Positions 16,500 through 24,699 of a stretch of DNA of 41,058 nt are shown piece after piece (position 1 is the stretch's first letter; the number at the start of each line of letters is the position of its first letter). A program made the position numbers and the translations under genes. The notes under the pieces were generated by a model. It did no database searches. It saw nothing but the letters and a program-made list of their open reading frames with translations, and was not told where the DNA came from. Origin of the DNA: Bacillota bacterium (lineage in GTDB: Bacteria > Bacillota > Bacilli > Alicyclobacillales > SLC66); contig JAPNUP010000058.1 of assembly GCA_026627345.1 (NCBI GenBank), positions 1 to 41,058 on the forward strand, given 5' to 3'.

Positions 16500-16527
16500 A
16501 CCGTGTACATACCTGAAGCATAGTATA
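16500..16527 (+). promoter_or_regulatory. Sigma-K-type promoter for the GerP-like genes
   Basis: CATAGTATA at 16519-16527 matches the sigma-K -10 consensus CATANNNTA exactly, and AC at 16500-16501 stands 17 bp upstream as the -35. In Bacillus the gerP operon is made late in the mother cell under sigma-K, which fits the GerPC-like gene downstream. Confidence 0.55.
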
Positions 16528-16577
16528 GCGTAAGCCTGGGCGAAGGCCCACATAGAAAGGACACAAGGAGGTGCATT

Positions 16578-16784
16578 GTGGCTGATCGCACACCGATTTA
16601 TTCCGTCTCATTTCATATTCGCGAGCTTTGTATCGGAGATATGGAAGGAGGGCGCGTGAACCTTGGAATGGCGCTGTCTCCACCGCGTCGTCAACTGACT
16701 TCGACAACACAGGAGGAAGTTTATGACAAACGAGCGATCGCTATGGCCATGGGAACGGAGCGGCCGGGAGGAGATTTTCGATGA
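16578..16784 (+). CDS. Small GerP-like protein (possibly GerPB/GerPD/GerPE-type)
   Basis: A 68-residue protein starting at GTG 16578 behind a very strong AAGGAGGTG. Its N-terminus, IYSVSFHIRELCIGDMEGGRVNLG, resembles the short inner-coat GerP proteins, whose first third is a strand-rich segment with an x-I-G-D/S motif. The similarity is weak. It overlaps the next gene by 62 bp in another frame, longer than normal translational coupling. The last ~20 residues may therefore be unconserved tail. Position and the sigma-K-type promoter favour a sporulation role. Confidence 0.5.
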   Translation: MADRTPIYSVSFHIRELCIGDMEGGRVNLGMALSPPRRQLTSTTQEEVYDKRAIAMAMGTERPGGDFR

Positions 16785-17091
16785 TGCAAACCGCGATGAA
16801 CTATCGCTCGAGTGGCGCGAACGCCTACTCATCCTCGAGCGAGAACTCGCGACTTTAAAGGAGGAAGTTCGCCGTTTGCGCCATCAAAAGGTCGAGTATC
16901 GCATCGACCAGCTTCATATCGAGTCCCTCGAAGGGATCTTAAACATCGGTTTGTCAACAACTGCTGACGAAGAGCAACTTGAGGCCTTGCAGGCAGCCCA
17001 AGGCCAGTCGACGCTCAAAGGGGCTGGGGACACACCTGCAACACAAGACCAAAACGTCGACACAGGCCCCGATCGACCTGAGCCTGCCTGA
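16723..17091 (+). CDS. GerPC-like spore germination protein
   Basis: A 122-residue protein. Residues 1-25 are Trp/Arg-rich. Residues ~30-58 form a coiled coil (LILERELATLKEEVRRL). EYRIDQLHIESLEGILNIGLS at 58-78 is the block that recalls GerPC. A polar, Gln/Thr/Pro tail ends the protein. It is shorter than Bacillus GerPC (about 200 residues). GGAGGA lies 6 bp before the ATG. GerP proteins make the spore coat permeable to germinants. The remaining gerP genes (A, F and others) are not adjacent. Confidence 0.6.
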   Translation: MTNERSLWPWERSGREEIFDDANRDELSLEWRERLLILERELATLKEEVRRLRHQKVEYRIDQLHIESLEGILNIGLSTTADEEQLEALQAAQGQSTLKGAGDTPATQDQNVDTGPDRPEPA

Positions 17092-17212
17092 TGCCGGTGA
17101 CTTTCGTTTGACAACTATCCCACGTCCTTGTTACCTTTACTTAGTATGCAAAGTGGTCTCAGGTTTGCCGCTTGAGCGCGATGCGTGTAATGAGGATCGG
17201 AGGCAGTTGGTG

Positions 17213-18445
17213 GTGAAATGGGTTCGTGAGCACGTGTTATTTGTCGTGTTGTTGATCATTGCGGCTGGGATGAGGTTGTATCTTTGGAAGCATACACCGG
17301 TGTCGCTAGACGGAGATATGATCCGCTATAACGCAATGGCGCAAAATATCGTTCAGCACGGTTATCTGGGGGCCGGTGCCGTTCCTAGCGCGTTTATTAC
17401 GCCCGGCTATCCTTTATTTGTCGCATTTTTTTATCGCTTCGTCGGACTGCTTCATGCACGGGCCTTGACGCATCTCGAGACCGTTCACGAGGTCTTTTTC
17501 TTCCAACAACTTTTATCACTGGTTTCCCTTTGGCTGATCTATCGTATAGGCTGTCAACTGCGTGGTAAGTGGGTCGGGCTCATCGCGGCCTTGCTATCAG
17601 TACTCTATATTCAAATGAGTTTTGTGGGGTTGATGCTGCTCACCGAGGCGCTGTTTATCCCGCTGTTTCTCGCGACGATCAGTATGGCGCTGGCAGCGAT
17701 GAAGAGCCAGAAAGTCTCGAGTTACTTGTGGACAGGTCTCCTGCTCAGTTTGACGACTTTGGTGCGTCCTACGGTGCTGCCGTTTTGGCTTGTCATTCTG
17801 GCCCTGGACTTTTGGCAACGCTACAACAACCGCGATCGCGGCGCTGGAACAGACTGGCGTCGTCAGTTTTGGCCAGGCGCCATTTGGCTGACGGTGGGCG
17901 TCATCGTCCCGCTGATTCCTTGGTGGATTCGCAACCTCATAGACTTTCATCACTTTATCCTGCTGGACAACGATTCCGGGAACCCGCTTCTGGCAGGCGC
18001 CATTCCGTATTTTCGCGTCAACGTCAACACGTTGATCGCGGCGTCGCGCGCTTTGCACGAGTCGCAAGATACGTATGCCATCCATTATGCTTTGGCAGGC
18101 TTCAAGGCTCATTTCTGGCTCTATGCGGGATGGTATCTCTTTGGTAAATTGCAGTATCTGATCTGGTCGCCGTGGTTGTACCAATACATTCCTGCATTCG
18201 TGCTCTACCACAGGGTGGTTGTGATCATTGGCGCCATCTTGATGTTCGCATTTCTCGGTCGCTCGCAGATTCGCGTGATCGCTTGGATTTCTCTGATTTT
18301 GATTTTGCTGCAAATGGCGTTTCTACCGACCTTTCGCTACGGCTACCCGATCATCCTTCTCTGGCTGATCCTTATACCTGCAGCGCTTGATGTCATGTGG
18401 GAGGGCTATCGCAGACGAAAGACAGAGCCTACCTTCGTGTCGTGA
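17213..18445 (+). CDS. GT39/PMT-like membrane glycosyltransferase
   Basis: A ~410-residue integral membrane protein with about 10-12 hydrophobic helices. The N-terminal region after the first helix holds SLDGDMIRYNAMAQNIVQHGYLG and FITPGYPLFVAFFYRF. This is the exposed D-x-x-x-Y...G-x-P-x-Y-P loop of the ArnT/PMT/YfhO-type polyprenol-sugar transferases. Such enzymes use lipid-linked sugars on the outer membrane face; acceptor and sugar cannot be told. GTG 17213 (or 17210) is chosen because GGAGG lies about 9 bp upstream; the frame is open back to 16979, overlapping the GerPC-like gene, but without an RBS. Confidence 0.8.
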   Translation: MKWVREHVLFVVLLIIAAGMRLYLWKHTPVSLDGDMIRYNAMAQNIVQHGYLGAGAVPSAFITPGYPLFVAFFYRFVGLLHARALTHLETVHEVFFFQQLLSLVSLWLIYRIGCQLRGKWVGLIAALLSVLYIQMSFVGLMLLTEALFIPLFLATISMALAAMKSQKVSSYLWTGLLLSLTTLVRPTVLPFWLVILALDFWQRYNNRDRGAGTDWRRQFWPGAIWLTVGVIVPLIPWWIRNLIDFHHFILLDNDSGNPLLAGAIPYFRVNVNTLIAASRALHESQDTYAIHYALAGFKAHFWLYAGWYLFGKLQYLIWSPWLYQYIPAFVLYHRVVVIIGAILMFAFLGRSQIRVIAWISLILILLQMAFLPTFRYGYPIILLWLILIPAALDVMWEGYRRRKTEPTFVS

Positions 18446-18550
18446 TCGATGCTGGATCCGTGTTGCACTAAGAGGCACACTAAAGTAAGCTGACGGAGCG
18501 CTTGTCTGTCAACAAGTGAGATACACGAAACGAAAAGGAGCGATAGTTAG

Positions 18551-18901
18551 ATGACGACGAAGCCGCAAAAGACACTCGATCCTATCCCGAATCCATATCC
18601 GAATCGAGACTACGAGATTTTTATCGAAGCGCCTGAGTTTACAACGCTTTGTCCGAAGACCGGGCAACCGGATTTCGGTCTGATCACGTTTCGCTATACG
18701 CCAGGTCCGTATATCATCGAACTCAAGTCTTTAAAACTCTATCTCTGGAGTTTTCGCGACGAAGGTCACTTTCATGAAGAAGTCACCAATGTGATCGCCG
18801 ATGATTTCATTCGCTTTGCCAATCCAAAGGCGCTGGAGATTATCGGGAAATACAATGTCCGAGGCGGCATCACCACGACAGTGCGCGTCGCTTATCCATA
18901 A
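18551..18901 (+). CDS. queF: NADPH-dependent 7-cyano-7-deazaguanine (preQ0) reductase
   Basis: A 116-residue enzyme reducing preQ0 to preQ1 in queuosine synthesis. The catalytic block TLCPKTGQPDFG has the thioimide-forming Cys34 and Asp41, and KSLKLYLWSFRDEGHFHEE is the QueF substrate/NADPH motif. It is shorter than B. subtilis QueF (165 residues): it lacks the C-terminal ~40 residues but ends cleanly after GGITTTVRVAYP, as other compact unimodular QueF proteins do. AAGGAG lies 10 bp before the ATG. No queCDE and no recognisable preQ1 riboswitch are nearby, so it is an isolated gene. Confidence 0.95.
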   Translation: MTTKPQKTLDPIPNPYPNRDYEIFIEAPEFTTLCPKTGQPDFGLITFRYTPGPYIIELKSLKLYLWSFRDEGHFHEEVTNVIADDFIRFANPKALEIIGKYNVRGGITTTVRVAYP

Positions 18902-19015
18902 TCGCAGTGCCTGTGCGCGCCTCATCTAGACTTTCGCCCGCTCTTTAAGACCCCATGTGGCATAGCATGAAGGGATTGTTCCTTTGTCTATGTGCTTTTG
19001 TATGGAGGGGTTCTC

Positions 19016-20155
19016 ATGGCGCGACAATTATTGATCGGTGTAGCGACTACCGTCGTGCCCTGCGATGCCAGCGGCAAGACGGTGAGTCGTTTTTTTGAGC
19101 GTTTGGCACTACTGGCGCGTGAACACGGCGCTCGCCTCATCCTTTTTCACCCCGCCGGGATCGACTTTGCGCGCGGTCGTGTGAACGGCTATCAACTCCT
19201 CGACGACATGGCCGCGCGTTGGGTGCGTAAAACAGAGCGCCTACCAGACGCGATTTACGAAAATGTGTATGTCCATCTCGTTGTCAAAGGTCTCACGCGA
19301 CCTCTGCGACAAGGGGCAAAAACCCACGGGATTCCTCTTTTCAACCCTGTGATTTTCGGTAAATGGTCCATGCATCGCTTTGTGTTGCGCCATCCGGAGT
19401 GTGGGATTCTGGTGCCGGAGACGAGACGGCTCGAGAGTGCCGATACTGCGCGCGACGTGGCGGAGCGACATGGGGGCGCCGCCTATGTTAAGCCTATCGG
19501 CGGTTACGGTGGGCGTGGCGTCTTGCGGGTGCGCAAAGACGGACGGAGTTGGCGGATCGATTGTGATCGCTATGGCGAAGGCCATCGGGGGTTGCACCAG
19601 ATCTTGGACGACGGCGCCTTTGCCAAGTTTATGAAAGCGAGTGCTCGACGCGCTCCACATATCGTGCAACAGCAGATTCCGCTGATTCAATTGCCTGGTA
19701 AACGCAAGGTTGATTTTCGCGTAGTTGTGCAAAGAGACGGTGAAGGCGAGTGGAGGCTCGTCGGCATAGTGCCAAAAGTGACGGCGAGCGACGGCGTCGT
19801 CACGAACCTCGTGGCAGGTGGAAACAGGGGCAACTGGGACAACATCGTCGCTGAGCTTGGCGAGCGCGGGCAAAACCTGAAGCTGCAAGCGCTTGAACGC
19901 GCAGGCTTGGCACTGGCACGAAAACTGTCAGCCCTCTATCCGACGCTTGGCATCCTTGGTTACGATATGGGCCTCGACGAAAAGGGACGTGTCTGGCTGA
20001 TTGAAGTCAACCCTAAACCGGCACGGTCATTGCTCGATCTCGAGATGCGTCGTAGATCTGCGAAGTTCTCCGTCGCATTTTGTACGTATCTCGCCCGAAA
20101 AAAGGTGGAAGGCCAAAAAATAGGAGGATCGCCGCTCTTGCGTGAGCATATCTGA
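19016..20155 (+). CDS. YheC/YheD-family spore-coat-associated ATP-grasp protein
   Basis: A 379-residue protein with the two-part organisation of the family: an N-terminal domain (ARQLLIGVATTVV... ARLILFHPAGIDFARGRVNGY) and an ATP-grasp core. The ATP-grasp signatures are VKPIGGYGGRGVLRV (~160-175) and GYDMGLDEKGRVWLIEVNPKPA near the end, with the metal-binding D/E/N residues. B. subtilis YheC and YheD are spore-coat-associated; the ligated substrate is unknown. ATG 19016 has GGAGGGG 7 bp upstream, and so is preferred over the frame start at 18992. Confidence 0.87.
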   Translation: MARQLLIGVATTVVPCDASGKTVSRFFERLALLAREHGARLILFHPAGIDFARGRVNGYQLLDDMAARWVRKTERLPDAIYENVYVHLVVKGLTRPLRQGAKTHGIPLFNPVIFGKWSMHRFVLRHPECGILVPETRRLESADTARDVAERHGGAAYVKPIGGYGGRGVLRVRKDGRSWRIDCDRYGEGHRGLHQILDDGAFAKFMKASARRAPHIVQQQIPLIQLPGKRKVDFRVVVQRDGEGEWRLVGIVPKVTASDGVVTNLVAGGNRGNWDNIVAELGERGQNLKLQALERAGLALARKLSALYPTLGILGYDMGLDEKGRVWLIEVNPKPARSLLDLEMRRRSAKFSVAFCTYLARKKVEGQKIGGSPLLREHI

Positions 20156-20159
20156 CGTA

Positions 20160-20188
20160 TTGACAGGTATGACCCGACCTATTATACT
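20160..20188 (+). promoter_or_regulatory. amtB promoter
   Basis: TTGACA (20160-20165), 17-bp spacer, TATACT (20183-20188): near-perfect sigma-A promoter. It begins right after the stop of the YheC/D-type gene and is followed by the GlnR/TnrA-type operator at 20193. Confidence 0.85.
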
Positions 20189-20192
20189 CTCG

Positions 20193-20209
20193 TGTAAGGA
20201 TACCTTACA
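20193..20209 (+). promoter_or_regulatory. GlnR/TnrA-type operator at the amtB start site
   Basis: TGTAAGGATACCTTACA is an exact match to the TGTNA-N7-TNACA consensus and is a perfect palindrome apart from its centre. It starts 4 bp after the -10 box and so covers the expected transcription start. In that position a bound GlnR would repress, keeping amtB off when nitrogen is plentiful. TnrA-type activation normally uses an upstream site. Confidence 0.8.
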
Positions 20210-20238
20210 TTAGGTATAGAGAGAGGGAGGGGAAGACC

Positions 20239-21555
20239 TTGAATACAGGAGATGTGGCTTGGATTCTTGCCTCATCGGCACTCGTACTGCTCATGACACC
20301 GGGTCTCGCATTTTTTTACGGGGGCTTGGTGCGAAACAAAAACGTGATCACCACGATGTACCAGGTGTTTGCGGTCGTCCTGATCGTCTCCGTGCAGTGG
20401 GTGCTTTTCGGGTACAGCCTTGCTTTTGGACCGGATGTAGGGCATGTGATCGGCAACTTGCAATGGACCTTATTCAATCATGTCGGCGCGCAGCCTGATC
20501 CGGCGTACGCGCCAACGATTCCTAACGAATTATACGGTATCTTTCAAATGATGTTTGCGATTATCACGCCTGCTCTGATTGTGGGTGGGCTGGCTGAACG
20601 TGTGAAGTTTTCTTCCTTTCTGGTCTTCATTGTATTATGGGCGACACTCATCTACGATCCTTTAGCGCACTGGGTGTGGGGGATTGGCGGATGGCTCCAC
20701 AATCTCGGCATTCTGGATTTTGCAGGTGGCACTGTCGTGCATATCAGCTCTGGGGTTTCAGGCCTCGTCTGTGCCATTTACTTGGGCAAACGCGCGGAGC
20801 ATGGTTCACCAACAATCAAAGCGCATAACGTGCCGATGGTGCTTTTGGGTACGGCGTTACTTTGGTTTGGCTGGTTCGGTTTTAATGCAGGTAGCGCACT
20901 GGCAGCCGACTCACTGTCAGTGAGTGCATTTCTTGTAACCAACACGGCTACGGCGGCCTCAGCCTTGGCTTGGATGCTAGTTGAGCGTCTGCGTACCGGA
21001 CATGCGACACTAGTGGGCGCTTGCTCAGGGGCGGTCGCAGGACTCGTCGCGATCACACCGGCTTGCGGGTATGTGACTGTGGGCGGTGCACTGTTGATCG
21101 GAGTGCTCGGCGGCGTGATCTGCTTTTTCTCGTCTACATTGATGAAAGGTTTCTTCGGTTACGATGATGCGCTTGATGCGTTTGGCGGGCATGGCATCGG
21201 CGGCACCTGGGGGGCGCTTGCCACTGGGCTCTTTGCCACCTTGTCAGTCAATTCAGGGGGGAACAATGGACTTTTTTACGGCAACCCGCATCAGGTGATC
21301 GTGCAACTTGTAGGGATTGCCGCCACGTGGATCTTCTGTGGACTTGGCACCTTTATCTTATTAAAAGTAGTGGATTTGGTGATGGGCCTGCGCGTCACGC
21401 CGGAAGAGGAGAAGATGGGGTTGGATGTCGTTTTGCACAATGAGAACGCGTACCCTGAGACGCTGACGTGGGACGTGGCCAGCAGCGTTTTTGCCAGCTT
21501 GTCACGTCCGGCCAGGGTGCAATCGCCGGACGTTGCGCGCGATCAGATCGAATAG
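20239..21555 (+). CDS. amtB: Ammonium transporter AmtB
   Basis: A 438-residue Amt/Rh-family channel with about 11 transmembrane helices. Visible signatures are FYGGLVRNKN at the N-terminus, IYDPLAHWVWG with the recruiting Asp, and both pore histidines (GGTVVHISSG and DAFGGHGIGGTWG). It moves NH3/NH4+ across the cytoplasmic membrane. The start is TTG 20239 with GGGAGGGG 6 bp upstream. No glnK/PII gene follows; the C-terminal tail (~390-438) is the usual PII-binding region. Expression is probably nitrogen-controlled through the operator at 20193. Confidence 0.96.
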   Translation: MNTGDVAWILASSALVLLMTPGLAFFYGGLVRNKNVITTMYQVFAVVLIVSVQWVLFGYSLAFGPDVGHVIGNLQWTLFNHVGAQPDPAYAPTIPNELYGIFQMMFAIITPALIVGGLAERVKFSSFLVFIVLWATLIYDPLAHWVWGIGGWLHNLGILDFAGGTVVHISSGVSGLVCAIYLGKRAEHGSPTIKAHNVPMVLLGTALLWFGWFGFNAGSALAADSLSVSAFLVTNTATAASALAWMLVERLRTGHATLVGACSGAVAGLVAITPACGYVTVGGALLIGVLGGVICFFSSTLMKGFFGYDDALDAFGGHGIGGTWGALATGLFATLSVNSGGNNGLFYGNPHQVIVQLVGIAATWIFCGLGTFILLKVVDLVMGLRVTPEEEKMGLDVVLHNENAYPETLTWDVASSVFASLSRPARVQSPDVARDQIE

Positions 21556-21585
21556 GCGAGGCCAGACTTGCGTTGCAGGAACCAG

Positions 21586-21626
21586 GAGAGGCGAACCAGC
21601 GGCCAAAAGCCGCTGCTTCGCCTCTC
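21586..21626. repeat. Long perfect-stem hairpin downstream of amtB
   Basis: GAGAGGCGAA pairs with TTCGCCTCTC (10 bp). After a C.C mismatch CAGCGGC pairs with GCCGCTG (7 bp) around a short CAAAA loop, a 17-pair stem. There is no U-tract on either side, so it is not a standard intrinsic terminator. It lies 31 bp after the amtB stop and 25 bp before the extended -10 of the next operon. Confidence 0.7.
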
Positions 21627-21650
21627 GACTCGTCGCCAGGGCCCTAGACA

Positions 21651-21729
21651 TGGTACAATATAGTCAGAATAACGGCGTTAGCCGCTTATTCTTCCCGTAG
21701 ACGGTGGTGCGAGAGCACCAAGTCACCGT
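21651..21729 (-). repeat. Dispersed hairpin element, full copy B (inverted), behind an extended -10
   Basis: The reverse complement of 21668-21729 matches 28486-28547 at 58 of 62 positions without gaps, and all four differences fall in loops or linkers. It carries the hairpin AATAAGCGGC/GCCGTTATT and the hairpin TGGTGC/GCACCA. An extended -10, TGG-TACAAT (21651-21659), on the plus strand starts transcription at the element's edge, so in this copy the RNA presents the reverse strand. The gene that follows starts at about 21768. Confidence 0.8.
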
Positions 21730-21761
21730 CTAGCCTCGGCACAAATTTCTATAGAGGCTGT

Positions 21762-23720
21762 GTGTCCATGACAAGCAGGCGATGGAGTCGCCTACGATGC
21801 GCAAGCATGGCGCTTTTGGCCGCATGCACAGCGCTTATTGTAACCTGTACGATACCGGCCGTCGCGGCGACCCGTCCAGCTATGAATCTGCGGGTTGCGA
21901 TCGGCTTTCAGAACTACTACAATCCACGTGTTTGGGCGCCAGTGCGGGTGACGGTCACAGATCTTCGCCAGCGTGCCATACACGGTCAGTTGATTTTCTC
22001 TATTCGCTCAGGAGGCGTCTACCCGTACGAGGGTTCGTTGCACTGGCCTGTTACAGTGCGTCCAGGGGCGCCTTCCGTTTTAACGGTGGGGATTCCAGGG
22101 CGACTCCTACAAGCTGGTGGGCAATTGACGTTTGTCTCGGGCCACACGGTTCTTGCCTCCTCGCGCTTGTTAGGTGTTCCGATCGAGACCGACATGACCG
22201 GGGTGGTCAGTCAAAGCCCACAGAGCGTACAATTTTTAGCCGGTGTCTCTTCTGCCAGTGGAACATCCGAAATGGCTTCGCCTTTTATACCTCCTACAGC
22301 GCTACCTACCAATGCTACACTGCTTCAGAGTTTGACGTATCTGTACATAGATGGGGCTGCTGCCCAAGCGTTGACTGAAGGACAAGTGGGGGCGATCAGG
22401 CAATGGACGCGCGCCGGAGGCATTCTCGTGCTTGGAGGCATGGAACCGAACGCGGGACAGACAGCCGCCTTTTCGCGTCTTAGTCCAGTACAACCGGCTG
22501 TAGTGCTCGATCAGGCAGGCGTGCAGATGGGCACGTACGCGGGTACACCTCCTCCGCGCGGTGTTGTGGCACAACTCGTGGGTGCGGCCAAAGATCAAGC
22601 ACGAGTGTTAGTCGGGTCGCGTCAGCAGGCATTGGTCGCGTATCAACCGTATGGTCGTGGGGAAATCGGATATGTGGGACTCAGTGTAACGTCGCCGAAT
22701 CTGATCTCCTGGCCAGGCAATGCGATATTTTGGGAGAACTTTTTACATAGTTTGAAGCGGATGACCTTGTCTACGACGCCTGATTTGTTTGGCGCAAGTG
22801 GGGCCGCGACGTTAATGGGCGCGGCGGAGCTATTCCCGCAACTGCATACACCACCGCTTTGGATATGGGAACTCGTTTTTACGATTTACCTGCTGCTGTG
22901 CGGGCCGCTGCTTTATCTCTTCTTACGGCGACGCCGTAAGAGCGAGTGGGCTTGGCTCGTGCTGCCGGGGGTCTCTATTGTGCTAGCAGGAGCCATTTAT
23001 GAGCTAGGGGTCGTGCAGCGTCCGAACGGCATTTTGACGCAAAGTGTAGGGCTCGTCGACATCATTGATGGGCAAAATGCGCAGGCGGTGGGTATGGAAG
23101 CCATGATGTCTCCCCAAGCGCGTACGTATTCGGTGGTGATGCCTGCGCAGACCCTTGCCATTCCAATGGCGGATCGGCTGACAGGGGATGCACACGATGA
23201 TGAAGTGAACTTCACGGGCGGCGCCAGTTCGCTTCAATTCAATCGGGTACAAGCCTGGGGTGGTCGCTTTGTCTTTGCGATACGAACAACACACAAGGTT
23301 GGACAGCTACATGGGGATCTGTTTATATCCGGTAAGACAGTCGGTGGCTTTATTACAAATGGGACAAGCTTGAACTTTGCAAGTCTGGCCATCGTGGTGA
23401 GCGGTCAAGCTTTTGGCTTAGGCCCCTTGCGTGAAGGGCAGACGGCCAAGGTCGAACTTTTACTGCGTAAGCAGTCGGCGCACACGCCGTTTGCCAGTCA
23501 ACTGGGCGTCGCACTGCCGAGTGCAGCGAGCGGCGTTGGACGCGCTTTGTTTGACTATGCTAAGGCGCTGGCCAGTGGGCCCGCGCCAGTTGGCACGGCA
23601 ATTGTGATCGGTTGGACACATCAGGCGCCGCGGCTGTTTGGGACAGACGGGGCCGTGTTGCCCGCACCGCCGCAGTGGATTGTGCGCGATGTGCTGCCAA
23701 TGACGACAGTGACAGAGTGA
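21762..23720 (+). CDS. Secreted/membrane partner protein of an ABC export cassette
   Basis: A 652-residue protein (GTG 21762, or 650 from ATG 21768). A signal peptide covers ~1-36 (CASMALLAACTALIVTCTIPAVAA). An extracytoplasmic beta-rich domain follows (VWAPVRVTVTDLRQRAIHGQL). Residues ~185-330 resemble a glutamine-amidotransferase-like fold (YLYIDGAAAQALTEGQVGAIRQWTRAGGILVLGG). Two transmembrane helices lie near 370-420 with RRRRKSEW between them, followed by a C-terminal extracytoplasmic region. It is followed at once by an ABC ATPase and a permease and so probably works with them. The family is not known to me by name. The 5' UTR holds copy B of the dispersed element. Confidence 0.8.
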   Translation: MSMTSRRWSRLRCASMALLAACTALIVTCTIPAVAATRPAMNLRVAIGFQNYYNPRVWAPVRVTVTDLRQRAIHGQLIFSIRSGGVYPYEGSLHWPVTVRPGAPSVLTVGIPGRLLQAGGQLTFVSGHTVLASSRLLGVPIETDMTGVVSQSPQSVQFLAGVSSASGTSEMASPFIPPTALPTNATLLQSLTYLYIDGAAAQALTEGQVGAIRQWTRAGGILVLGGMEPNAGQTAAFSRLSPVQPAVVLDQAGVQMGTYAGTPPPRGVVAQLVGAAKDQARVLVGSRQQALVAYQPYGRGEIGYVGLSVTSPNLISWPGNAIFWENFLHSLKRMTLSTTPDLFGASGAATLMGAAELFPQLHTPPLWIWELVFTIYLLLCGPLLYLFLRRRRKSEWAWLVLPGVSIVLAGAIYELGVVQRPNGILTQSVGLVDIIDGQNAQAVGMEAMMSPQARTYSVVMPAQTLAIPMADRLTGDAHDDEVNFTGGASSLQFNRVQAWGGRFVFAIRTTHKVGQLHGDLFISGKTVGGFITNGTSLNFASLAIVVSGQAFGLGPLREGQTAKVELLLRKQSAHTPFASQLGVALPSAASGVGRALFDYAKALASGPAPVGTAIVIGWTHQAPRLFGTDGAVLPAPPQWIVRDVLPMTTVTE

Positions 23721-23729
23721 GGGTTGCCT

Positions 23730-24671
23730 ATGATTCGCACAGAGAATTTATGCAAGCGTTACAGCCGTGTGGAGGCCGTTTCTGATTTGAATCTCGACGT
23801 GCGCGCTGGAACCGTCTTTGGGTTTGTTGGTGAAAACGGTGCTGGTAAAACGACGACGATGTCCATCTTGGCGACGCTTACGCAACCTACCTCGGGTCGC
23901 GCCTATGTCGGAGGGGCCGAAGTGACCGCCGATGCGGCAGCTGTACGACGGCAGATTGGCTATATGCCAGACGTCTTTGGCGTATACGACGACTTGACCG
24001 TGGCGGAGTATCTGGAGTTTTACGGAACCGCTTACGGAGTGACTACACCTGTGATCGAAGCGCGACGAGCTGAGTTGTTGGACATGGTTCGCTTGACCGA
24101 CAAAGCCGATGCGTACGTGAATACGTTGTCACGCGGCATGCAACAGCGCCTTGGCGTGGCTCGCTGTCTGATGCACGATCCGCAGGTCCTCATTCTTGAC
24201 GAACCAGCTTCCGGCCTCGATCCGCGGTCACGTATAGACATGCGTGAGATTGTCAAAGGACTGCGCGAACGTGGCAAAACAGTGCTGATATCGTCGCATA
24301 TTTTACCTGAGCTCGCCGACATGTGCGATGAGATTGGCATCATCGCGCACGGCAAACTCGTGGCTTGCGCGGCTGTCGAAGTGGTGGCTGCGCGAGCCAA
24401 TGGCCAGCGACAATTGGCGTTTGATCTGCTATCTGGTGGGCAAGCGCTGGCTCATGCCTTCAGGCACGAGCGTGGCGTGACCGATGTGCTTACTTGTAAT
24501 GAGACTAGTGTCGAGATTTTGTATAGCGGCTCAGAGGAAGATCAAGTCGCTTTAGTCAGAGGCGTGACATTGGCTGGGTACCCGCTCAAGGCGGTGCGCG
24601 AGGTGGGCGCGAGTCTGGAAGATCTATTCTTGCGGCTTACTGAAGAACCGGTCTTGCCGAGTGGCGCGTAG
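23730..24671 (+). CDS. ABC transporter ATP-binding protein
   Basis: A 313-residue ATPase. It has Walker A GENGAGKTTT (~37-46), signature LSRGMQQRLG (~136) and Walker B LILDEPASGLDP. A C-terminal ~90-residue extension (from LLSGGQALAHAFRHERG) is typical of ABC-2 exporters of the CcmA/YxlF kind. ATG 23730 has GAGGG 6 bp upstream and starts 10 bp after the previous stop. It powers the permease encoded next, with a 29-bp gap. Confidence 0.93.
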   Translation: MIRTENLCKRYSRVEAVSDLNLDVRAGTVFGFVGENGAGKTTTMSILATLTQPTSGRAYVGGAEVTADAAAVRRQIGYMPDVFGVYDDLTVAEYLEFYGTAYGVTTPVIEARRAELLDMVRLTDKADAYVNTLSRGMQQRLGVARCLMHDPQVLILDEPASGLDPRSRIDMREIVKGLRERGKTVLISSHILPELADMCDEIGIIAHGKLVACAAVEVVAARANGQRQLAFDLLSGGQALAHAFRHERGVTDVLTCNETSVEILYSGSEEDQVALVRGVTLAGYPLKAVREVGASLEDLFLRLTEEPVLPSGA

Positions 24672-24699
24672 GGGAAACAGAAGGGGCAGGGGTGAGACA

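Noticed and set aside
18446-18550. Possible preQ1 riboswitch ahead of queF
   Set aside because: The 105-bp spacer lacks the CUA-loop hairpin and A-rich tail of preQ1-I and the longer preQ1-II/III layouts. Only an RBS and a TGTC/AACA-rich patch are seen.
18551-18901. Truncated or frameshifted queF
   Set aside because: It is short, but ends in a TAA after the conserved GGITT block and all catalytic residues are present. Compact QueF proteins of this length exist.
18902-19015. Sigma-K-type promoter before the YheC/D gene
   Set aside because: CATAGCATG is near the -10 consensus but no AC stands at a 16-17 bp spacing. Left out as too weak.
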